From Dromaius novaehollandiae (Eukaryota; Chordata; Aves; Casuariiformes; Dromaiidae): 64,000 nucleotides of DNA. This document shows, piece by piece, positions 13,321 through 25,869 of the stretch. The notes beneath the pieces were generated by a model, which was given only the letters and a program-made list of their open reading frames with translations, was not told the origin of the DNA and did no database searches. Each line of letters begins with the position of its first letter. The stretch's first letter is position 1. The position numbers and the translations under genes are program-made. The DNA is taken from assembly GCF_036370855.1 (NCBI RefSeq), contig NC_088102.1:69201601-69265600 (forward strand), written 5' to 3'.

Positions 13321-15879
13321 AAGGGGAAGTAGCATATTTGTGTCGCCGGGGAGGGCAGTCTTCGGCTGCATCAAAGCGTGGACGCTTGAGCAGTGCTGTC
13401 ACAGTCCACTCTGGCATTTCACAGATTAACCGGATCAGGGTCCAACCAGGCCGGCCAGGAGTCTGGGGCCTGATGAGCCCTGCATTGGGAAGGTGCAGTC
13501 CTGGATACGCTGTCCAGCCCTGCTGCGGGCGCTGGTGGGACCTCTGTGGAGCTAGCTGTCCGTGCGAGGCAGTCACCTAGGCTTCCCGCTGCCATCAGTG
13601 CAGAGATTTAGGCGCTTTCAGAGCATGAGTCCCCTTATCCACTTCAGGCAACTAGTCTGAGCCTCCCTGACTACACAGGGAGTTTTCATGGAGCTCCAGT
13701 ACAGCTGTGTATCCTGTGCAACCCGCGCACAGTTCCCACTTCCCACGGGGATGGCGGCTGATACAGACACTTGATCATTTGTGTAAAAGTGTTTCTCCTC
13801 TGCAGAGCCAGGGCCTGTCATCTTCTCACTCCTCTGTGTTTCTTTTTCTTCTAGGGGGACTTGAGCCATCCCCAGACAAGAGGACCCTATTTCTCTGCCG
13901 GGCTGGTGAGCCATCCAAAGGGTGAGTGTCACCGGGGGTTGTAAGGAGCCCAGGCCAGTGCTGTGCTAAGATATTCATTCACTGCCTCTTCTGCTACTGA
14001 ACAGGTTGCACTTCTTTCTGCCCACTCCCTGTCCCTTTGGCTCATTTTCTGGACCTTTCTGCTGCAGTGACTGTGGCAAGATAAGGCATGTGCTTCACGC
14101 ACCATTTTGTTCCTTGACACCAGAGTTTACCAGTTCTCTTGCAATATTAGTTTGCTCCAAAAAATGGCCTTTTTTAAAGGTCATTTTCAAAGAAATATTT
14201 TTTTAAAAGGATTAAAGAATCAAAAGCATTATCAAAATAATTTCTGAAACTTCCCAGTTGCAGAAACCCTGTTTCTGTGTCCATTTTTTTGCTATAAAAA
14301 TGCATAAGTGTTAAGATTTAAAGCAAGCAGGAAGCTGAACAGCCGGACCTATTTCCATTGCAAATTCTTCTAAGTGAAAATGGCTTCGATGCGCTTCCTG
14401 AAACTAGCTTTTTAAATTTTCCCTGTCAGCAGTTGTTTCAGAGGAATGGGGAAGAATGGTGAGAGAAAGGAGAACGGAAATCTTGTAGAGGGAATGCGTT
14501 TCTTGAATGCAGGATATATTTTTTAGTCCACTACACAATGCTTGTGCTCAGGTCAGGACTGGTGGACTGGTCCTTTCCTTGTGCGACGCACAAGATCACG
14601 TTAAGCTAGTGGCTTCCCCCTTTTTGGAGCTGTGGTTGATCTGAGAAAAATGGCAGTGAGCTGCATTCCCTGATGCTCAGCTTCCCTCTCTGCTCCAGCC
14701 CTACTTGTTGCACCTGCATTTCTGTACTGCCAACCCTGTTTTCTTGCCCCTGCTGCTGGGACCACATTAATTAGCCCAGCTGGACAGAGCTGGCGTTGGC
14801 TAGAGCCACATGGTCTTTATGCCTCCTGCCACCAGTTCCAGCCGGGCTGTTTTCCTTCATGACATGCCCAATCCATCGTGTGCTCACACCTCGGCAAACT
14901 CTCCCTGACCAGTTAAAAATCCCTCGATGAGGTGATGTTTTGAGGTTTTTCGATGCCAGTTGTGGTTGTGTCTTAGAGGCACAGGACCATAAACCAGCCC
15001 TAACATAACCCTGAAACCAACTCATACCACAGTACAGAGCAAGTTCTTCCCTGGCAATGTGTTTGGTGGTGTGTAGAGAGACAGCTGCTGGTCTCCAAGG
15101 CCTTGGCATTTAGCCTGCATCTTCTGGTCCGGCAGACATTATCAGCCCAGCAGCCTGTGCAGTCTTTTTCCAGACACACTGCGCTTGGGCTTGTTCTTTG
15201 CTTTCGGATGAGCTGTATAACATATGTCTCTGTCTGACCATGATCTTGCCCTCCCGCAGAAACGGCACTCACTGTACGTTAACCCGCCTGCACAGAGGAG
15301 CTGGAAACTGGAAGCGCATTTGCTCTTTGAACTATCCCCGTTCTCTGTGCTGTTTGCTGGCTGGGGCTGGCTGTGGGGGCACTCAGGCGGCGGGGAGGAA
15401 GTCTCTTCCTGAGGCAAAAGCATGTCTCAGCTGCAAAATGCTGCCTGTGACCTCCATGGAGCAGATTACATACAGCCCTTTGTCAGTCCTGTTGGTTGCT
15501 GCCCCGGCTTGTTTCGGTGTCAGCTAGTCTCTTCCTCTCCGCCTCTCGTATTCGGTGCCTCGGAGCATCCGCATCTCTGCCTGTTGCTGGTGCCCTCCCT
15601 GCGCTCGTGACACGGTTGTGATTTCATTAGGATAATTGGAGAGCCGGGCTCCTCCTGGGGCACGTTGGGCTTCCCCGCCCGTGATTTGCTCTGCTGCTCC
15701 AAACATCTCTGCGAACGGAGGCTCAGCTCCACGGGGGAGCTGCCGGCTGTGACAGCCGAGCACAAAGACCCAGCAGGAGACCGACGGCTTTCCTCTCCAA
15801 AACGCGTACATGGAGCTTTTTTCTCCCAGTTGCTGCAGTAGCCTGTACACCGTGGGGCTGAGTGCTTAAGACTCAGGAT

Positions 15880-16020
15880 GAGAAGTCATGTCACCCGAGT
15901 TTAGTTCCCAGCTTGGCCCACAAGTTGCTTGATGACTTTGGGCCAGTCCCTTGACTTCCTTGCCTTGCCTGTCTGTAAAATGAGGAGACTGATGGTGTTT
16001 CTGTCACAAATGTCTTTGCA
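15880..16020 (+). mobile_element. MIR-family SINE fragment
   Basis: GATGACTTTGGGCCAGTCCC, then TTGACTTCCTTGCC, then CTGTCTGTAAAATGAGGAGA reproduces the MIR core order (gaccttgggcaagtcactt...cctcagtttcctcatctgtaaaatgagga). This is one of the clearest ancient repeats in the window. Confidence 0.65.
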
Positions 16021-19000
16021 CGTGGCCAGCATCGCCTGATACAGCATTGGCTGTTCCATTTCTTGTAGCTCTGTGGCTAGGGGAATATATCTGAATTTGT
16101 CCCTTCTAACATACTTAGGAAAGGCCGTTGTGGAATAACCAGCTGAGAGACAGTATCTTTTGTAATTCCCACCCCGTTATTTGGCAGCATTTGTCCCAAA
16201 GCTTGATGTCCTCTATCTCTGTTAATAACTGTACTTCCAGAGATACACTTACATAGGAGCTACATACGTGTCTAGTCCAAGTTTATACTCCATTGTGCCT
16301 TACTTCTTGTGGACATATTCTTGGCATGGGAATCATGCATTACAGTTTGGTACTGAGTCCAGCAAGTCGAAAGATCGCTTAGAGCCCAGTTCATGATTGC
16401 CAACACATTTTAGCAGTTGTAGTTGTTATCGTCTGTCATATGGGTCTTGTTGTACCTTTCCTAGGGTACCTGTCCATCCCTTCGTACGCTGAAGGTATAT
16501 CACACTGCCTTTCACCAATGATTTATAAATGGGATTTTAATGCAAAGTAAGACCAAATGTTGCCTCTTCTCTTGAGTTCTGTTACTGTCCAGGCCTCTCC
16601 ATCACGCAAAGTATGTTCTTCATTTGTTTTTCCAAAGCCAGCTGCGAGGTCTGGGTAGAAGTTGCTTTTCTAGGGTAATGCTGAGTGCTGCCTGCCCAAG
16701 GGGGGAAGTGTCTGCTGCCAAACCACGTGCTTGGCTCTGGGAGGCAGGAAAGTAGATGAAAGCAGAGGAGCCGTGGTGGTTTACAGTCATCTGCATCTCA
16801 GCAGTGAGAGCTTTTCCTCCCCCACACCACTTTCACACATGCATCGGCAGAGTCAACACGAGGCCTAGGTTCTGACTGCCAGATTAGTGCTCTGTTTTCA
16901 TTATCTAATCATCCCCTGTTGTCCCAACCTGCTTTGTAGCTATGTTTTGGCCTTCATTCGTTCACCTTTACCCAGGCTTTCAGTCAAAACTCCAGTCTCC
17001 TTTTTCTTTGCGCTTGCTGCTCTTGCTCATATAGAGAGTGAAGCAGCACTTAGAGTTAGATGGTCTATCATGGGCATAACTGAAAAACTGGCTTTGATTT
17101 GTTTAAACCAATGACCCTGCCAAGCATGCAGATGAGTCGTGTTTTCAGCTAACCACGTTGGGCGCTAGCCCCGAAGGTGTCTCCCACATGACTGCAGTTT
17201 TAAGGGTCTGCGTTCAGCAGTAGGATGGGACATGTCCTCTGCTTGACCTGCTTCCTTCAGGTTGTGCCAGGCCTTTCTGTGGACTGGCAGCAAGTAACCT
17301 GCAGAGCAGCATGTCTCCTCTCTGTGTAAGTGAGCTACCATTTCATGGAGGGCTGGTTCTTTTGCAGAAACTACGGTGGGATGGGCTGCCTGCTTTCAGA
17401 GAGAAGGGTGGAGCAGTGATGGTGGCAAACGGAGATCCCACCATGGTTCGCATGCATTTCACAGCATCTGCCGGAGGCGCCTGGTGGCACACTGCTCCCT
17501 GTGCCACGTCCGAGGTGCTGGAGACACCGGCTTTGGTGTGGAACAGCCCAGGGACCTGAAGGGATCCTTAAGCCATTTCATGCCGCTAAGTCCCTCCACA
17601 CCAGGGAGGCAGGTGTAAGTGTAATAAGGGAAACTGAGGTGGTTGTCTGCTCGCATTCAGACCGAGAATAGAAATTTTCATGACAATCTGATTGCAAAAG
17701 CTGCTTTTTGCCCTGGGCATTTTTTGCAACAGACCGCCGTGCTGTACTGCAGATTGTTAAGGTGCCTGGTGTACTGGTTTATAAGCTCCTGTGATTAGGG
17801 ACCTGCTAACCTTTCTTTCGGGTGTAATCAGTTTGATGACCTGTATTGGCTAAGGGGTGATTCCTTTGTTGAATATCAGTTCAGATAGAAAGCTCCAGGA
17901 TAGCCGATTTGTAATCTGTGCTTATCATGTTACCGGCTTGTATAGGTTGGCTGCTGCTTTCAGTAGTTTAATAAAACCATTAGGCAGAGCTGAGACCACC
18001 ACTTGTTTTTCTTACGGAGTAAGCAGACAGCAAAGAACTTTATTAAACTTGCAATTTGGGAGGAAAAGGAAGAACAGTGTAGCCAGGCCAGCTTGCTGCT
18101 AATAGCAGACGATTGTGCTGCTTTTTCATATTATTAAAATAGCAAACAAGGTGCAACATGAGCAACTGAAGTACAAACCCGAAAATAGAAAACTGGCAGC
18201 TCTTTTAGCGGGCATGGTGCCTCGTTTTCCTTTGTCCTCCCATCTCTGTGGCCTGTGTGATGAGGGGCTACCTGCGAGTCTCACGCACGGGCACAGACTC
18301 CTGCCAGCTATCTGTCTCCCGGGAAAACAGTGACGGTTTCAGATGCCGAGGTGCCTGTGGGATAGGCTAGCGTGATGGAGAGGGAGGAAGAGCAGGGACT
18401 TGACAAGCTCTTTGTGCTTAGGTAGGCTCTCACAGAGGGGTTGTACTGCCAGAGGCGCCTAAGCTAGAAACTGTGCAAGGGCTGGGCCCCATGCGAGGAG
18501 CCGTTCGTGCCTGTTCAAAACCTTGTGCCAAGCTATGGCTCGCGCCTTGGTGCTGGGACATGTTTATGACTGTTGTGGAGAGACAATCACTCTTTTAGTC
18601 CTTGCCTGCACCTTGGACCTGTCTACAGCTTTCTGCTGTTCTTCATCCAGGGTTTCCTGCATCTCCTTGAATGGGTGCCTGTGTTTTAAGCCTCCCACAT
18701 GATGTCTTTCTTGTCCCTTTTCCTTCTCTGGAGCAGTATTTTTGCTCTTCAACCTTTTGGGACAGACTGCCTGTTCCTTCAGATCTGCAAGAATTTGCAA
18801 AGGACGGAGTGAGCCATTCTGTTCTTTTTAGGCTTTTCTTTTTTTCTAAGCTTAAGACATTTATTATCTCCAAGTTGTTTCTCCAAAGTGGGGCCACCAC
18901 TTGCAGCTCTTAATTCATTTTGGCTTTTCAGCTGTGGGCTGTGTTGTCTGGAGCTGGTGAATATAAAGCCAGTAAGCCAACAGCCAAGCACATTGTGATA

Positions 19001-22000
19001 GATTTGCAGCCCCCTTGTTTGTTAATTTAAAAAGCAACAAGTAAATTAAAATGAAGCATTGGATAGGCTGTGATTCGTAAGACAGCTTCAGCTTGCCAGC
19101 CTCATTTCCCTAATCTCTTTCAGGCTGGGCAGGCCACTGAGAACATCAGCGTTTGGCTCCCTAAATGAAAACAAAGGTGGCATTTCAAGCCACCGGAGAG
19201 GGTCTTTCAGTCCTTGCAAAGGCTGTATTTAAGATGCTAGTGACAGTGTGGTGCACCAGCAAATGGAGGAGCCTCGACAGCAACAGGGGTGAGCCAGCAA
19301 GGTCTGCCCTGCCAACGTTTTAAAATCACCAAGCAGAATTCCCAAATTGCGAGTGTGTCATCCCAGACCGCTGGTAAGTGGTTATGATGAGCATTGTTTT
19401 TATGGATAACTGTAGAGCACTTCTGCCTGCAAGGCATCTCTACCGAAGGGGAATAAAATCAAACACTGGAGCATTTGTGGTCTACAGGATTGTCGACTCA
19501 TGTGGGCCAGGGCTTTTGGAAGAAAGGGTGCCCAATCTGAGACGTATTTTAAGAGATTTGCGGAGATGGAACTGATTTCTGATGTCTTTAAATGCAGAGC
19601 TTCCCACTTGCCAAGCAGGGTTTAAATATCATTTTAGCATGCTCAGTAATGAAGAGCAGTTGTAAAACTTCCTTTGTAGTTGGCCTCAATATGGCAGTGC
19701 TGCACAAAAATCTGCCTCTCGAGTTGTGTGCTTGGGTTCGTGTCCATCTCGGGGAGGAATAAGTCAATAGGAGGAAAGGGAGGAGGCCGAGAAATCTTCT
19801 TCTGTGATCCTGTTTGAAGGGTGTCGGAGCCTCCTTAGTGGTGACTGTGTTGGGAATCCACTGCGAATCGCTCTCCCTTGACACCTGAGCTTTCCTTTAA
19901 GCTGTACTGACAAGATGGGAAGTGCTGAATGGGCCAAGCCTCCGGGTTCCTCACCTCCGCTCACACCAGGCAAGTTTCGGAAGATTTCTCCAGGCTGTCC
20001 TAGCTTTGCTGTGAGTTCAGCTGTGGTAACCAGCCAGGCCCCCAAGCCCCGTCTCCCTGTTTGCAAAAAGGGACTGTGCAGAGTGCCAGGCTCTTCTGTG
20101 TAGGACGAGCTTGAAGCAGGGACATAGCTGGACCTCTGCGTAACGTCTCTAACCTTCATGCTCAGCTGCCTTAGGTCTGACGGTGCTTTTCTGTCTTAGC
20201 CCCATGAAAGCCCACCTGCAAGAGCTTGTATCGAGCTTCTCAGCCCTAGCTCCTGCAGCCAAGCCTTTGCGTTGCCCCTCAGAGCCTGGCATGGTTGAGC
20301 CCGGAGGGAGTTAAGGGGATGTGCCTCTGCTCTCAGCTCAACCCCCATCCCCTCCCTTCGAGGCAAAGGTAGGGTGCAAGCGCCCACCTGGGAGTGGGGC
20401 TGGGGCTGGGGCCAGGCGCTCGCTCCCCCTGCTCCCCGTACAAGGCTGGCAGATGTTCCTTGTTTCCTGAAGCTGCGCTGCTCCTGCTGCCTGGGAAATC
20501 CACAGAGGCGGGGGAGGATTCATGGGCTACTGGGCTGGGAGCAGCTGCTGCTGCCAGGCGGAAGCACTCGGTTAGGCTTTCCTAGACAGCTTTGAATGGG
20601 AGCCAGGAGCCCTCTCTCTACGGGAGAAAATCCGCGAGGTCAGGAAATAGAGCAGCAGCTCCAGCTCCATGCGAGGGCTGCTGGCTTGGCACTCACATCC
20701 CAGCCCTCCTCTTCCCCGACAGCGCTCCTGAATGGCTCTCTTCTGCGGCATCTTCCTTGGCCGTTTGCTCGACAGCCCTGCGCAGCTTTCCAGGGCTCCG
20801 ACAGTTCGGAAGGCTGCTAGGTGCCATGGAGGTGATGGATTTGGATGGGCAGGGAGAACAGCAGACAGCTGACCCAGCTCAGGCTCAGACTACTGCTTAG
20901 CGTGGGACCGGGAAGCTGTGCTTTCATGTTTTGCTCTGTTATTTTTTGGTCAGCTCTGTCTGGGATCTGCATTAGCTGCTGAGAACTACAACCTCTTGTT
21001 TGTCCTCCTCTGGAAAATCTCACACCAGAAAAGGCTTTCACAACCGTCAACAGGCTGTAAATTTCCATCCAGTGAGTCCCTGGCTGAGCGTGGTAACTTG
21101 GCTCTGCTACCATCTCTCCCGCACAAGTCCCTGCTCTGGGTCTGTGTGGCATTGGCTCTGGGCCACGTTGTGTTGTCCCAGTGACAGCGACCTGGGATGG
21201 TGCTTCTGCTTCGCCCTGGTGCAAGTCTAGAAAGCAGCAGAGAGCAGGATTCAGCCTCTGAAATGGCAGTGCTGTGTGGCAGCTCCGTCCTTGCGCACGC
21301 TCTGATGAGTGGTCGGCTCTGTGCGCTCTCTGTGAAGAGATAGATACGCTGGGAAAGGGAGGGAGCTCCTCTGAATGCTGATTTTAAGCACACATTGATT
21401 CTAGAGACCCCTGTCAGAGCTCCCGTGCCCAGTGCTGTCCATCACTGCCCACACTCACATCAAGATGTATTTTGCAGTGACGGTGAGAAGCAGTAGGGTA
21501 GGCAGGACTCGGCTCCACGGCTGCAGAAGAGACGGTTGGGTACCGTTCTCTGCTGCTAGAGAATCTGTGCTGCCACTGCTGGAACAAGGAATGAAGTGCA
21601 GAGCAGGGGAGAGTTAGCTGAGGCACCAGCGTCTTCTGGATACGGTGTGAGTGTGCAAATCCTAAACATGTAGAGTGCTTGTAAGTAAACTGTCAGTGCT
21701 TTGAGCGAGGGCCTTTGAGTTCTGTGTGTGTGCACTTCAGCTAGCAGGATCATGCCCTGACCTCTAACTCATTAGAAATTTCTCTTGCACATAAATCATA
21801 ACCAGACACTCTCAGGAGGCCAGAGCGTCCCACTCTTTAAGTTAAAGGTCTTGGCATTTATGTCTGCAGTTTCAGTTGTCTCGTCCACTTGTACAACATA
21901 CGAGCTAAGCGTGAAGAAGGCTGCGACTATCAGAGTATCTGTCAAGTGAGGAGCTGACCTTCAGTACGCTCAGGCTTGCTGTTCAGCAAAACTGCCTGGG

Positions 22001-25000
22001 AATTGCTGCCAGAAAGAGGGACTGGGGAACTCTCCAACCGAAAATTCTCCCTTGACTTTGAGAGTCTGGCCGTCGCAGCGCAGTGTGCCTCAGGCTGGGC
22101 TCTGTTGCTGCCCCCGGGGAGGACACAGTCCTGACCCTGCAGCAGTCAGTCGTGCTGTGCCAGCCAGCACTGTTTGTAGTAGTTTGGTCTGTTTTACTGA
22201 ACATCCTTTGCTAAAATTGCAGATAAATGGCCTAAGCAGTCTCCATGACCTGAAACTTCTCCCCATCCTCCCGATGGGGGTGAGAGACACAGAAAAACAC
22301 GGTCACTTTGACAGCGGACGTTAGGAGATGGGTGCGCCTGACACGAGTGATGAGCAATAGCTTTTCCTTCCCTCAGTTGCAAGTGCTGCTGCCCCTCAGG
22401 TGGGTGAGGAGGAAGGAAATGCTGGCCCGCGTTTTGCGGAGGGAGCCAGAGCTCAAGGCCCTGCGCTGTGACTGTGCGGGGCAGAGTGAGGTGGGAAAGG
22501 GAGATGTGCAGGGCTTGATCCGTGTCTTGGCTGTCCCCGCTGCAGCGCAGCAGAGCTCAGAGGCACCGTTCAGCGCTGTGTGCAACGAGGGCCTTGCTGG
22601 TCAGCTGTCGAGGGGCTTTTGCTGACAGGCAGTAATGCACAAAAGCCTGCTTTTCAGAGCCAAAGCAGAAATAATGGGAAGAGCTGGCTATGAAAACTGT
22701 CCTGGCTCTTGGGAACAAGACAGTGCATGTGTCTGCGTATCTGCATGGCCGGTGGCTGGCAGGTCCCCAGCCACCCCGACGGCTTTCCTGATTTCCTTTG
22801 GGCTGAAACGGAGACTGTGCGGAGAGGGCCGAGCCACCGCATTCAAACCAGGCTGTAATGCAAGCTGAAACCATTTGCAAGGGACCTACTTCCAAGAGCA
22901 AGTGTAAACCACATGTTTGGGAAACTGGTCTCAAAGCCGGCCAGCGTGTGGGTCCCGTTCTCTTCAGTCTGTGGCTGAGGAGAAGGCAGGAGGCACAGTC
23001 TCATCACACAGGTGTTGTGTCCTGGGCCTTTACCCGAGGGAGGTGTGCGTTGCATGGCCCCCCGACACGCCCCTGTCCCCAGCCTGGCTGGCCCGTGAGC
23101 TCTGCCGTGGGTGACAGCCTCAGCCCCAGCCCCCCGTGGCAGCTTGGACCAGGAGAGGCTGCTCTGACTGCGTGGGCTGGGGGTCCTCAGGAGGCATGGC
23201 CTGAGCAGCACCTCCCACTGCTGCGGGCTCGAGGGAGGGGGCTGGAGGGTCCTTGAGGAGGTGGTTGTTTTGGGAGCACTTTGCCCTCGGAGATTGGATG
23301 GACTGGGTGGAGGGATACCTGCTCGCTTGCTCTCCCCCACTCTCTGGCAGCCAGAAGCAGTTTTCAGCCCTCAGCTTTGCGACTGTGTCAGAGGAGCCAG
23401 TCTATAGCCCAGTTACCTTTAGCCCTGTGCCAAATTATTCGGCACAGAGGCTCTACCCTGCACACACAAGGGCAAGTTAGAAGAGACAGAAGGCAGCCTG
23501 CTTTTGTGAAGGGTTTGACTCTCTCTTCCCCTCCCCGTACCTGAGTCTGGGTTTTTGTCTCTGCCTCAGCAGGTCCCGTAGTCCTGGGCGGCTGTGCAGC
23601 TCCCCTTGAGCATCGTCGCAGCAGCTGCTCCACCATCAGCACCAGGAGCAGCCTGGTTAGATCAAGGTCCTTTGTGGCCACTGAAAGCCTTTCTTGGCAG
23701 CTGCCGTGTGTTTTGCTGGGCGTTGCAGATCTCTGCTCTGTATGTAAGGTGGGACCTGGCTGAATGGCCTCCTTAGACCCCCAAGACACCTCGCTGGCTG
23801 TGAAGCAGCTTTGCTACAGGAGCGATCCCCTCTAGGGCCAGCCGAGTTGGTGGTGTTTGGCAGTCAGCATCCTTTCCTCAGGTCCCATTTCCCTCCAGTT
23901 AATTGTCTCTTCCCATCACAGATATTAGGAGCCTGGGGTGGGAAGGGATCTCTCTTGTCCCTGGGAAGTGGAGCTGTTTGTATATGAGAGAACGGACATT
24001 AATGGAGCAGAGCCACGTACATACGCTCAATGCGAGCATGTGCAGCAGGCACTCTGTTACAGCCTTGCTTTCAACCTGCGGCTTTTCCTTGGCCCCAGGA
24101 ACAGAGGTGCATGGGGTTTTGCCAGGAAGGAGTGCCACGTCTGGCTATAGACCTAGGATATCACGCTATTTGCACCTTATTTTCTCCTCCCCTTCTTCCA
24201 CCCCATTTAATGAGCTACAGCTTTCCCATCAGTGGACAAAGGCACAGCATCTGCCTGGATCTGGGGGTCCTGCTTCACACTGTTTGGGCTCGTGCTGCTC
24301 ATTTCCGTGCCTTTCTCCAAGATCCTGGGTGCTTAAGGGGGATAAAATCTTTGTTTGTCTTTCCACTACTGAGATAGCAGGTAAAGAAAGGGCTTCGGCA
24401 AGACGTGGTTGTGTCTGACTGCTCCTAGCTTGAGTAGGTAATTGAACTGTCTGAGTGGTTTAAGGTTGCAATCAGATGGGGATTGAAGTCAGAAAGTTTT
24501 GGCCTACTTTAGATTAGATCTTTGCTGCATTAGCAAATACACTAGCTGCAGACATGGGCTGGATGCATAATGGCCTTCGCTGGTACGCTTTGTACCAGCT
24601 GCCTGGACAAAATCTGCTTCTCATGAGAGTGCATCTGTGCTGGGGCTCCTGCTGGTGTTAACATACTGATAGCAATCACCTGCCCGATATGAAATTCTGT
24701 GCTACCAAAGCTTCAAGATGAAGATGTGGCCTCCTTGGGAGTGTTTCCATACTGCTCAAAACGCTGTGGCCCTTGCTTGCTCTACCACCGAAATGACTGG
24801 AGCCTTCCAATTTGTTTCTGAGCTGCGAGGATTCCCGCTCGTCACGACCTTTTCTGCAGCTGTGAGGGCAAGACAATTCTTTTTCTTTGTTTCTCTCTCT
24901 TTTTCAATAACGGAGCTACATCTCCTCATAATGTTGTGTAATCTCAGGGCCTGGTTTTAAGGAAAGCATGAAATATTGCTTCGATTTCTCATAAAATGTG

Positions 25001-25379
25001 ACAGAGTTGGCAGAACGGCAGCGAAGACATTACAGCGGTGCAGTGTTACGAGGAGAAAAATAAGCACCCGGGCCACTGCTTCTGCCACAGACCAGGAAGT
25101 CTTCCAGTGTTTCTCTAGATAGAAAAACAAAGCCATAAACCCTAAGTTGTTTAATGGGTTATTAGATTCAATTTATCTGAAGCTGACTCCGTATTTTAGT
25201 TTTGCTAAAGCCACACATTTACATGAGCAGAGCTGAGGCAGGCGAGCCAGCGTGGATACCGGTAACTGCTATAACTCAGGATATTTGGAAACAAAACAAC
25301 ATTTGTGTCTGCAGCCTCCTTGTTCTTAGCTCCTGTGCTGTGCTGGCACAAGGTCGGGGGATTGATCCAGCCGAAAAAT

Positions 25380-25860
25380 AACCCGGGAGAGGGGAAACGG
25401 CTTGCTGTGTGTCCGTGCCAGCAGAGAGCGGAGCAGGCAACGGTGGAGAGGAGCAGCCGGGTTCAGCGCTGCTGCTGGAGAACCCCCCCCAGAGCCGCCG
25501 CAGTTTTGGGAAGCCCCGGGAGGGCTGTGGGACAGGGCCGGGCCCGGAGGAGCCGGAGGTAGGGATGCATCCGGGCAGAGGCGCGTCCGCAGGGCTGCGC
25601 CAGGGCCCCAGGCTCAGCGTGGGAAGGGTGGAGCCTTTCAGGGGGCCGGCGGGAGACGGGAATTTCAGCGGCAAGGGCAGAGAGCGCCCCAGGTTTACGG
25701 TCCCTGGGTATGTGCGCGGGGGGACTCGCGCCCCGCGTCCGGGACAGCAACAGCCACAGGGGCCACGGGCTTGGCTAGCACTAACACTCCTTGGCAGCTG
25801 GCTTCCCTACAGCTTGCCGTTAACGGCCCCGGACCAGTACCTGACCCGGGGGTGACATTT
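25380..25860 (+). promoter_or_regulatory. HRAS: CpG-rich block, probable HRAS promoter and non-coding first exon
   Basis: This is the strongest GC- and CpG-rich block upstream of HRAS, with many CCGCCG, CGGGCCCGG and GCGCG groups. HRAS is known to start from a GC-rich, TATA-less promoter and to carry a non-coding first exon spliced to the exon with the start codon. Two usable donors lie inside it, GGAG|GTAGGG at about 25558 and TGG|GTATGT at about 25707; either could join the acceptor before 27753. Which donor is used, and the exact start site, cannot be read from sequence alone. The open frames crossing it are an effect of high GC. Confidence 0.45.
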
Positions 25861-25869
25861 AGCAGTAAG

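Larger units (their letters stand above)
9871..25370. other. Intergenic, no protein gene recognised
   Basis: No exon with a recognisable protein family was found on either strand. LRRC56, which is head to head with HRAS in mammals, would be expected on the minus strand left of the HRAS promoter, but no leucine-rich-repeat exon is visible. The stretch holds ancient repeats and several CpG or AT patches described separately. Confidence 0.5.

Noticed and set aside
20817..21393. Two overlapping 135-codon minus-strand frames
   Set aside because: Neither has a recognisable motif, and plus-strand frames overlap both. Treated as noise.
1..25370. LRRC56 on the minus strand, expected from mammalian synteny
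   Set aside because: No leucine-rich-repeat-like exon was seen in minus-strand frames; short exons could have been missed by eye.
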